A stretch of DNA of 64,000 nt from Nematostella vectensis (taxonomy: Eukaryota; Cnidaria; Anthozoa; Actiniaria; Edwardsiidae): NCBI RefSeq assembly GCF_932526225.1, contig NC_064034.1, positions 4,760,001 through 4,824,000 of the forward strand, given 5' to 3'. The notes beneath the pieces were generated by a model. It was given only the letters and a program-made list of their open reading frames with translations. It was not told the origin of the DNA and did not search any database. This document shows, in pieces, positions 10,701-20,789 of the stretch (its first letter is position 1; each line of letters opens with the position of its first letter). The position numbers and the translations under genes were made by a program.

Positions 10701-13700
10701 GGTATGTCCCCCCTCCCCTAGTGTAGTACAGACCTCCCACAAATGGAATGACGCTAACAATTACTCTAGAGTCGGGTATGTCCCCACTCCCCTAGTGTAG
10801 TACAGACCTCGCGCGAATGGAATGACGCGGACAGTTACTCTAGAGTCGGGTATGTCCCCCCCCCCTCCCCTAGTGTAGTACAGACCTCGCGCGAATGGAA
10901 TGACGCGAACAATTACTCTAGAGTCGGGTATGTCCCCACTCCCCTAGTGTAGTACAGACCTCGCGCGAATGGAATGACGCGGACAGTTACTCTAGAGTCG
11001 GGTATGTCCCCACTCCCCTAGTGTAGTACAGACCTCGCGCGAATGGAATGACGCGAACAATTACTCTAAAGTCGGGTATGTCCCCCCTCCCCTAGTGTAG
11101 TACAGACCTCGCGCGAATGGAATGACGCGGACAGTTACTCTAGAGTCGGGTATGTCCCCACTCCCCTAGTGTAGTACAGACCTCGCGCGAATAGAATGAC
11201 GCGAACAATCACTCTAGAGTCGGGTATGTCCCCCTTTCCTAGTGTAGTACAGACCTTGCGCGAATGGAATGACGCGAACAATTACTCTAGAGTCGGGTAT
11301 GTCCCCCCTCCCCTAGTGTAGTACAGACCTCGCGCGAATGGAATGACGCGAACAATTACTCTAGAGTCGGGTATGTCCCCCCTCCCTTAGTGTAGTACAG
11401 ACCTCGCGCGAATGGAATGACGCTAACAATTACTCTAGAGTCGGGTATTCCTCCCCACTCCCCTAGTGTAGTACAGACCTCGCGCGAATGGAATGACGCG
11501 AACAATTATTCTAGAGTCGGGTATGTCCCCCCTCCCCTAGTGTAGTACAGACCTCGCGCGAATGGAATGACGCGAACAATTATTCTAGAGTCGGGTATGT
11601 CCCCACTCCCCTAGTGTAGTACAGACCTCGCGCGAATGGAATGACGCGAACAGTTACTCTAGAGTCGGGTATGTCCACCTTCCCCTAGTGTAGTACAGAC
11701 CTCGCGCGAATGGAATGACGCGAACAATTACTCTAGAGTCGGGTATGTCCCCACTCCCCTAGTGTAGTACAGACCTCGCGCGAATGGAATGACGCGAACA
11801 ATTACCATAGAGTCGGGTATGTCCCCACTCCCCTAGTGTAGTACAGACCTCGCGCGAATGGAAAGACGGTAACAGTTACTCTAGAGTCGGGTATGTCCCC
11901 CTCCCCTAGTGTAGTACAGACCTCGCGCGAATGGAATGACGCGAACAATTACTCTAGAGTCGGGTATGTCCCCCCTCCCCTAGTGTAGTACAGACCTCGC
12001 GCGAATGGAATGACGCGAACAATTACTCTAGAGTCGGGTATGTCCCCCTCCCCTAGGGTAGTACAGACCTCGCGCGAATGGAATGACGCGAACAATTACT
12101 CTAGAGTCGGGTATGTCCCCCTCCCCTAGTGTAGTACAGACCTCGCGCGAATGGAATGACGCGGACAGTTACTCTAGAGTCGGGTATGACCCCCCTCCCC
12201 TAGTGTAGTACAGACCTCGCGCGAATGGAATGACGCGAACAATTACTCTAGAGTCGGGTATGTCCCCCCTCCCCTAGTGTAGTACAGACCTCGCGCGAAT
12301 GGAATGACGCGAACAATTATTCTAGAGTCGGGTATGTCCCCCCTCCCCTAGTGTAGTACAGACCTCGCGCGAATGGAATGACGCGAACAATCACTCTAGA
12401 GTCGGGTATGTCCCCCTTTCCTAGTGTAGTACAGACCTTGCGCGAATGGAATGACGCGAACAATTACTCTAGAGTCGGGTATGTCCCCACTCCCCTAGTG
12501 TAGTACAGACCTCGCGCGAATGGAATGACGCGAACAATTACTCTAGAGTCGGGTATGTCCCCCCTCCCTTAGTGTAGTACAGACCTCGCGCGAATGGAAT
12601 GACGCTAACAATTACTCTAGAGTCGGGTATTCCCCCCCCCCCCCCTCCCCTAGTGTAGTACAGACCTCGCGCGAATGGAATGACGCAAACAATTACTCTG
12701 GAGTCGGGTATGTCCCCCTCCCCTAGTGTAGTACAGACCTCGCGCGAATAGAATGACGCTAACAGTTACTCTAGAGTCGGGTATGTCCCCCCTCCCCTAG
12801 TGTAGTACAGACCTCGCGCGAATGGAATGACGCGAACAATTACTCTATAGTCGGGTATGTCCCCACTCCCCTAGTGTAGTACAGACTTCGCGCGAATGGA
12901 ATGACGCGAACAATTATTCTAGAGTCGGGTATGTCCCCCTTCCCCTAGTATAGTACAGACCTCGCGCGAATGGAATGACGCGAACAATTACTCTAGAGTC
13001 GGGTATGTCCCCACTCCCCTAGTGTAGTACAGACCTCGCGCGAATGGAATGACGCTAACAATTACTCTAGAGTCGGGTATGTCCCCCCTCCCCTAGTGTA
13101 GTACAGACCTCGCGCGAATGGAATGACGCGAACAATTATTCTAGAGTCGGGTATGTCCCCACTCCCCTAGTGTAGTACAGACCTCGCGCGAATGGAATGA
13201 CGCGAACAGTTACTCTAGAGTCGGGTATGTCCACCTTCCCCTAGTGTAGTACAGACCTCGCGCGAATGGAATGACGCGAACAATTACTCTAGAGTCGGGT
13301 ATGTCCCCACTCCCCTAGTGTAGTACAGACCTCGCGAGAATGGAATTACGCGAACAATTACCCTAGAGTCGGGTATGTCCCCACTCCCCTAGTGTAGTAC
13401 AGACCTCGCGCGAATGGAATGACGGTAACAGTTACTCTAGAGTCGGGTATGTCCCCCTCCCCTAGTGTAGTACAGACCTCGCGCGAATGGAATGACGCGA
13501 ACAATTACTCTAGAGTCGGGTATGTCCCCCCTCCCCTAGTGTAGTACAGACCTCGCGCGAATGGAATGACGCGAACAATTACTCTAGAGTCGGGTATGTC
13601 CCCCTCCCCTAGGGTAGTACAGACCTCGCGCGAATGGAATGACGCGAACAATTACTCTAGAGTCGGATATGTCCCCCTCCCCTAGTGTAGTACAGACCTC

Positions 13701-14859
13701 GCGCGAATGGAATGACGCGGACAGTTACTCTAGAGTCGGGTATGTCCCCCCTCCCCTAGTGTAGTACAGACCTCGCGCGAATGGAATGACGCGAACAATT
13801 ACTCTAGAGTCGGGTATGTCCCCCCTCCCCTAGTGTAGTACAGACCTCGCGCGAATGGAATGACGCGAACAATTACTCTAGAGTCGGGTATGTCCTCAAT
13901 CCCCTAGTGTAGTACAGACCTCGCGCGAATGGAATGACGCGAACAATTACTCTAGAGTCGGGTATGTCCCCACTCCCCTAGTGTAGTACAGACCTCGCGC
14001 GAATGGAATGACGAACAAGTCCTCCAAGTAGAGCATGGGGCCTTCCCATGTGAAGTAGGTGTAGAAATAGATCGCTACGCCGGGGATCATTACTGTCGTC
14101 GCTCCTCCGTTTGAAAAAATGGCGGGATCAAGCACTAATACAGAAGATAAAGAAGCTCAGATAAAATCACGATGAAAATAAATTATTAGCCCAAACAGAT
14201 AAAGTCTACCTTCATCGTGCCTCACTTCCTCAGCGACCAGGCAATGGAACAGCGGTCTCTCGCCAAAACCGTCCCGCAACAGTTCTAGTGAAAACGACAC
14301 AAACCAATATGAAACCGTTGAAATGTTCACGTTATATTCAATAAATATACAAATACTTATTGTTTGCGCTTTGAAACTAAAAGATGGCGAAAGTAAATTC
14401 GCCATCGTTTGTGTATTGCCTTTTTCACCGATCTTCAAATGTTCAGTCTCTCCCAGATATTCCGCAAGACCCTATTACAAAAAATAAATAAAACGAGATT
14501 AACAAGCATCGAACAATAGAAAGAAAAAAACAGAAAATATTATTCTTTTATTCCTTTAGTTCTTCACTAATTCAAAAGCGGTGTTTGACCTCTCAATTGA
14601 TGAGCGAACGCTTTCGCCTGAATATACCAAAAATATGATGAAAAGTACCAGCACAAGGAGCAATATCATACTGGAGTCTGGTATGTTCAGTAGAGAACAG
14701 TGCTGTGAATGGGACCGCCGTACATAGGACCAGTAATTGGTTAATGTATCGGAATGTACCAATGAAAATTACCTTAATTATTTTAGCGATCGCTGGCACA
14801 TCTTTCCGAGTTGCTGATCTAATTCGGTAATGCTTTTCGGCATTTGTTAATGGTTCCAT
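7746..14859 (-). CDS. Spermidine/spermine N1-acetyltransferase-like protein (GNAT), split by a satellite array
   Basis: Exons on the - strand: 14859-14773, 14471-14420, 14284-14210, 14134 to about 13994, and about 7972-7746. Family marks: IRSATRKDVPAIAKIIK, then GEKELLRDGFGERPLFHCLV (SAT1 has a closely similar EKDLLEDGFGEHPFYHCLV stretch), then MLYLEDLFV, and finally SVRFYKKIGA near the C-terminus. SAT enzymes acetylate polyamines or thialysine using acetyl-CoA in the cytosol. Intron 2 (14419-14285) starts with GC and is 135 bases, in frame and stop-free, but the family has no insertion there. The last two exons are separated by the 74-bp array. Joining 13994 to 7972 keeps the frame but omits the R-G-x-G-x-G acetyl-CoA loop expected after LEDLFV. 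I could not find an exon for that loop. The copy may be damaged, mis-assembled, or use an exon I missed. About 193 residues as modelled (human SAT1: 171). Confidence 0.68.
8258..14013. repeat. 74-bp tandem array, about 77 copies
   Basis: Unit core TAGTGTAGTACAGACCTCGC, then GCGAATGGAATGACGCGAAC, then an ACTCTAGAGTCGGGTATGTC block and a variable C-rich tail (CCCCACT, CCCCCCT, CACCTT). Spacing is about 74 bp with indels in the C run. Variant units (CCTCCCACAAAT; GTGTAGAACAG; CCTAGGGTAG) recur about 1.49-1.57 kb apart, showing a higher-order repeat of 20-21 units. The right end merges directly into exon 4 of the SAT-like gene. Confidence 0.97.
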
Positions 14860-15060
14860 TTTTCAAAGATGTCAAAAACTTACCAGAGCAAGACTACCTT
14901 CATCTGTCTGATGGGTCAATAACGAGAGTTTCTTACTGGCAGTCTCTGGCGTCACATGGCCTTGATAATCTTGACCAATCAGGTTCTTGCATGGATCGAT
15001 TGTTATTGGTGCTGTGATTGTAATTAGAGGTAGGCGAGAAAAACAAAAAGCAATAAGCAA

Positions 15061-15716
15061 CTCAATTTAGCAGCATAGTGGTTTTTAAATTTTTTTCTAT
15101 CATCTTCATTTACAATTTATCTAAAACCCAGTAGTTTACAAAACTTGTAGTTGTTTGTCAGTTATTTCCATGTCATCACCCGTTTGTCATAACAGAAATA
15201 TCAAATTCCCTTTTTAAAAAAACTGTTTTCAATTTTAACTTGAACAAAACGAAAAACAAAAAAAAGACCATCATATATAAATATGGAAGTCCTGTTTTTT
15301 TTCAATAAGGGTTTAAAGGAATAACGGTATTTCTATTAGATGTTGTCTTTTCTTAGATTTGGCTTATTTTTACGTCATCACCTACGTTAGCATGAGCGTA
15401 GTCAGGATTGGGGGGGTGGGGGTGCGCAGATGTAAACATGTAAATAGCCCGTTAGATTAGTCGTGGGGGGAAGGGTGCGCAGGTGTAAACATGTAAAAAG
15501 CCCGTTAGATTAGTCGTGGGGGGAGGGGGGGGGTGGCTCTGTAAAAAGTGCCAATTACCAGCTTTAGAAATTTGGGTTGTACCATTTCTTTCTGCGTTAA
15601 CTACAAGTCAGAAGCTATTGATATACTATTTTGCTAGAATTACTTTCAATAATTGAAGATGGGATGGGCACAAAGGGGCGCGTCTTACCCCACCCTTCCT
15701 CCTCGGCCGCCAAAAT
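15061..15716. other. Upstream flank of the SAT-like gene
   Basis: No exon recognised. It holds a fragment of the GCGTAC-family element (GTCAGGATTGGGGGGGTGG, about 15391-15430) and a directly repeated 53-bp segment beginning TGTAAACATGTAAA at 15431 and 15484, rich in G runs. The SAT-like promoter is expected between 14860 and about 15100; a GATTGG box (CCAAT on the + strand) lies near 14977. Confidence 0.45.
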
Positions 15717-15887
15717 ATGTCCATAGTCTTTACTTTGATTCTGCTGGGAGCAATATTGTGTGTTTTGCTACTTTGCCTTTGTTGCGACAGTGTTTGCGAT
15801 GGAGATTTTAATGTGAGGAAATTGACAAAAAGAAGGGAAATAACAAAGAGGAGAAACGGTGAATACAGGGTACATCGCAAAGAATAA
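15717..15887 (+). CDS. Possible 56-residue single-pass membrane peptide
   Basis: The frame starts ATGTCCATAG and stops with TAA at 15885-15887. The first 20 residues are strongly hydrophobic (MSIVFTLILLGAILCVLLLC), followed by CCDSVCDGD and a lysine/arginine-rich tail (RKLTKRREITKRR). This looks like a signal-anchor or secreted precursor with basic sites. It could also be the last exon of an unseen gene, or chance. No homologue recognised. Confidence 0.22.
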   Translation: MSIVFTLILLGAILCVLLLCLCCDSVCDGDFNVRKLTKRREITKRRNGEYRVHRKE

Positions 15888-16938
15888 GAACAATTGGAGA
15901 CGAATAAGAATGATAACAAAGACAAAAAAGAATATATTAACAGCAATTTGATAAGAAAAACAAAAATGGAGAAGCTCACTCATCACAACATCAAAAACGG
16001 TAAATAAGTCTCTGCCTTCAACACTAAAATGCCGCTTCCGACTGTTGTTTTGTTTCCGTTAAAAACCAAAATGTACAATTTAGAAAGTTATAATTAAGTT
16101 GGCGATCTCATTTAGTCCAAGGACATATAAAGAAATGAATAATTTATTTTTATTATCTTTTGTTTATGGCTCTTTGCGAAAGGGTTGCCTGGTTAGTAGT
16201 AATCGAGTCGCGGCATATACGCAATGCAACGCACTTAGAGCGCAAGTTAATCGCACGAGTGTAATGATAGAATAAGACAAATAAAAATCGGTGTTTGCAA
16301 ATATTTTGTTCTTCTCATTCTTTTTATTTTTTTTATCTGTTAAGTACTGGGGCTTGAATTATACTCTTCCAATAACAAATTATATTATTTCCCTTATAAA
16401 TAATTGACAAGGTGATCAATATAGTCGTGTCTTTTACATTTAGTTTGATCTCACACAATACAGCTGCCGTTCTTCGTGCAGAAATTAAAATCGCTTTGTC
16501 CATTTCTATCAGTTACATCAACGAACGCATTCAGTTCAAAAGCTTGTCCTCTTTTTTTTAATTGAGTCAGATAAACACATTTGCGTGTTTGACTATTCTT
16601 TTGTGCTACATTATTTTATCGACTGTTTTTACAAATGCACATTTACTTTTGGTGTACCATTGCTACATTGTCCATTTGAAATGCTGTTTCCTTGTTCAAA
16701 AGACCAACCATTAGCAAGCTAAAAATTATGTTTTTTCAAACGTAAACACTAGGTAATTCCATTTCTTCCACTTGTCCTTCAATATCGAAACAAGGATTAA
16801 TTAAATAAGATAAATGCTCCAAATGTACTATTCCTGGCAAATTAACTCATGCATCTGGGTGTTTAGCAACTGTGCCCAGTCAGATAGATGGTAGCTCCGC
16901 AAGTCTCCAGTCGAGACGAGTGTTGAGCGGTTCGTCTG
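15888..16938. other. Gene-free stretch
   Basis: No exon recognised; AT-rich, with no tandem array or long inverted repeat. It forms the 3' flank of the two-helix membrane gene, which reads leftward. Confidence 0.4.
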
Positions 16939-17250
16939 TCATACAAGATTAACACGAATGCTACGAGTTCTCGCTCGTCGCTGCTCTTTCGCGGTGGCTT
17001 TATACACGACAAAAGTAAAGACCCCAACTAAGATCCCCACGAGTAAATACACAAATCCGAACCCGATCAATATCGTATCTGTCGTGACATCTATTCGCGC
17101 ACAGGCCGGAGTAGAAACCCGTGTCCCTTTCTTTGACGCAGACGTACAAATAAAACCCAGTGATAAAAAAACCAATGCCGGTATGACGAACAGGAACGCC
17201 GAAAGAATCAGCCCGCAGATGTTTAAGTCCATAGTCTTAAAGATACTCAT
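16939..17250 (-). CDS. Small two-pass membrane protein, unrecognised
   Basis: Single-exon frame of 103 residues; the start could be M1 or M7. Two hydrophobic helices are clear: about residues 10-34 (ICGLILSAFLFVIPALVFLS) and about 58-83 (ILIGFGFVYLLVGILVGVFT). The loop between them contains C35 and C50, which could form a disulfide. The C-terminus is strongly basic (KEQRRARTRSIR), suggesting a cytosolic tail. The topology resembles many short animal membrane proteins; no family recognised. Codon use and helix regularity favour a real gene, but no transcript evidence is available. Confidence 0.5.
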   Translation of the reverse strand: MSIFKTMDLNICGLILSAFLFVIPALVFLSLGFICTSASKKGTRVSTPACARIDVTTDTILIGFGFVYLLVGILVGVFTFVVYKATAKEQRRARTRSIRVNLV

Positions 17251-20200
17251 CCTTGTCGTCTTTGTTCTAGTGTGATTTCATCTGGGGCCTTGAAGGTTTG
17301 TGAAGCGGAGCGTTGAATCTCGCCAGGGTAACGGTTCGACAAGTGATAATGGCTGTGGGGATGCAAGCTGTCTGAGAACCAGTGAATTCTGGCGCCAATT
17401 TGCCGCTCTAGTGTCCTAGTATCTTGTGCTAACGATGGCTTGCCTTATATCATTGTGACCTTAAGCCAATTGCGCTTTAAAGTAATGCCCTCCGACAAAG
17501 AGCTGATTTACATGTTTTGCAGATGGTAAGAAGGTACAAGTATCTAATACTTAATCTCCTGTTGTAGCTTTTTCAGCGGAAAGTTCGAGTTTGCGGTAAA
17601 CCTAGAAACTGCGTCCGTTTGTACTACTCGCGGTGCATAATCAATATTTAGTAACCAAGGAAATTGAATTAAAAGCCGTGTAGGTGTGCATTTAGATCAG
17701 CTTAGTGTTGCAGGTGTATACATAAGATCCTATGCGGACTTTATTATACCCATTATTCAATGTGGTACGATACAAACACAAACAAAAAAACAACTTGCTA
17801 TCAATTTATGACTAAAAGTTGCGTTTTATCTATTTACAAAAACTTGTTCTTTCCTGTGCGTGTGAAGGCATCATGCCGTCTCGATGTTTTCCGCAAATTA
17901 TCTTTCAGGGAAGAAGGAAAAAAACACACACATTACCATTTTTATGAACAGAAAAAGTCATGCTGCGGAAGCAGAAAATGAAAAGAACAGACATGAATGG
18001 AAATAACAATGAAATACGCTAGCTAAAAGTAAGCAAAAGCGTCATACAGACCCACATTTAACATAAATTATGGTCGGGCAAATCTCTCGTCATCATTTTA
18101 CCATCTTTGGAAAAAAACCGCCAATAAAATAATTAGACAAAATTGACACCACAGACATAGACAAACCGCAAAAAAACAATAATTCACCAAAAGCAACAGA
18201 TTCTGAATTTAAACCTTTATGAACATGATGACATTACGTGGGCATAAAAAAACTATAAAATTAAAGAGTAAAGTATACGAAGCACGGCCTATGTTTGTTT
18301 TGTCTGCAAGCTTCTGTATATCGAATGCTACATTATTGACTTTTAAGAGTATTATTTAAATGTAACTTGAAACCCACACTTTTTATCTTTACCAAATTTA
18401 TCACTAATAATTTCTGCCCAAATTCGCCATTGGTCGACTTCGTGTTATTTAATTTCTTCAAGATTCATGCTATCAAAACAGCTTTATAAAAAATGCTTGC
18501 GTTTTTATTTTTTCTTTCTATCTGTATTCTAAGACTTCTCTCCTTCATGTGTTTTTAAGGAGGCTCAAGATAATTGGTTTAATGCTAGGAATATGTCATT
18601 GCGTGTCGTTTTAAGTGAAAAACAGTATCTCTCTCTACTGAACAACACTCCAATTTTATAGATCGAGGTACGATGTTACTTGTGATTCATTTTTTTCCTA
18701 ATAATAACCATGAGTAAATTGAGATTTCGTTCTATTGAAAACGGCAAAATTCCTTAAAAAACAAGCTCACATTCGTAAAACAGCTTTTCTTTCTCTTACA
18801 AATAAGTGCAAGTTATTGTAACCCCAAGTTATTGTAACCCCTCCCTTAAACCCCGGGTATGGGCGGAAAGCTTAAAACGAAACGCTCTAATCGGCGCTAT
18901 CCCCGCCGTCTGACATGGTACTTTCCACCTTTTAAAACTTTTGAACTTGCTTTTATTAGTTGTTTTATTTTTTGCTCTTTTCAGGAACTATTAACTTTAA
19001 GGTTACAACCCGTAGGACCCTAGAGACTATGTCAACTGTGTCATTGTAATATGGCAAGAGGTATTCAGAGGTGATTAGTTACTCTGAGAGCTTCGTGTGT
19101 GGCTGAGAATGAGTAATTTGAAAAAGGATTTAGTACATTTGTTTGATGATATCTCCTGTAAATCTAAAAACTCAACAGGGCTGTTGATTTAAGTCTCATA
19201 TTTAAGACCAACGAATTAGACTTAGACATAGACAAATGATTTATGACTCGTTATACCTGTATACTCGTACTATGGCATCGACAATATCAAGCTTTAGACA
19301 CGAAAGACGAAAACACGCCATAACGGGACAAGATCCAGACAAGAGATTGGCACACAGACTAATAGAATAATAGAGGGGATGAGATGAAGAAGAGGGGGGT
19401 TGAGATAAGCTTTCTCACTCCATATTGGTCATATTTCTTCAAGCCATTGCCCGCGACTATGTGTTTAAGGAATCCTTATTTTGTTTGATTTAACTTATGA
19501 ATCTACGTCAAAACTTGCGCCCTTGTTGTTTAAGGAGTAGGGAACTAGACATTAGTAGTCTTCGCGAGGTTGATGACGGGCTCATATTGATACAAAACAA
19601 AAAGACTCAACTCTGAAATTGGCAAGCGAGAAATGTTGGCTTCCATTAAGTCACATCATCATCGCACCTTGTGTGTGGACCCCTGTCGGCTTTGTCATCC
19701 TAGCGGAACAAAATGCCACTAGAAAGCATCCACTGCCCGCATCAGTTGATTTTGAGAAGCTTTTGTTTTTATTGAATTTGGTTAATGGAGTTTAAAATTT
19801 TGGCTTGGATGTTTATTTCGCGATTTATTTAAAAAAATTGAATTCTAATCTAGAATAAAATACAAGATGTGTCTGGCTAAGGCTCTTTAATTCTTAAACA
19901 TGTACGGTTTACATTCACCAAAGGGAGACCTTTCTTGCTTTTTAATCAATAACACGACAACGACTACACAATAGAATTTGCCGCTCTAATCCTAAGTGGT
20001 ATCTCGTAGTATGTACGTCATTTCCTATACGCAATTCTCTTGAGACCCTGGTACCGCCCCCTCACAGACCCCCCCCTTCCTCGCTTTGCCCTGTGTGTAA
20101 TTCTGTATATTGTGGACACACAAAATGGAAAACAACTGGAACTACTCAAAGAAGAATTTTGTAAAAGGACGTTCGACAACCAAAGTTGCAAATAAAGAGG

Positions 20201-20789
20201 GGAAAAAAACTCGACCTATTACAAAGTATTTTATTCGTCCTTAGCCATGATCGAATCGATGGTCGAAGAATTTAACACTACGCATTGACGTTATGTGTTT
20301 TAACGTCTCTGTTTTAACCATCGAACCACATGACTCTTTGCTCCTCGACCATCCAGAAAGTGTTTACAGAAGTGCATAACTAGGAGTTTAGAATCCATCC
20401 ATTTAGAATCCGATCAATCAGAATGATCTATTTGTTGAACACTTCAGTCCATGATCAAATAAAGTTTTTTAGTAAATGAACAAGCACGTAAACTCCTCAC
20501 CATTCACCTCCTTCAATAAGCTTAGAACAGTGAGTAGAGAAGGGGGTGATGGTCTCAAACGAAAACAAACAAGCATACAGTATAACCCACACAAATAAAC
20601 ACGCATGTCAATGTGACGTGTTTCCGCTAACACGCTTGATTAAGATTCAAGGAGTTACGCAACTATTATTGGGATTACTGCATACCACAAAGTCATTCAC
20701 GTTGCTCAGAAATAAAGAAACGTTGCACGAAACGGTTTAAACGAGGAGCAAAACATACTCAATAAGCTATCCTGTCCATCTTTGAAAAG
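17251..20789. other. Gene-free stretch upstream of the Cys-loop receptor gene
   Basis: About 3.5 kb without a convincing exon on either strand. Short ORFs (for example near 17760 and 20546) have no domain or splice context. It contains an AAGTTATTGTAACCCC direct repeat at about 18808-18842. It should hold the promoter of the receptor gene near its right end. Confidence 0.4.

Noticed and set aside
8258..14013. CRISPR-like array
   Set aside because: Units are contiguous with no unique spacers, and the context is eukaryotic.
14157..14438. 93-codon ORF read as a separate small gene
   Set aside because: It is exons 2-3 of the SAT-like gene read through the stop-free 135-base intron.
15626..15986. 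Phe/Leu/Ser-rich - strand ORFs of 117 and 72 codons
   Set aside because: Low-complexity antisense of an AT-rich purine stretch, overlapping in two frames.
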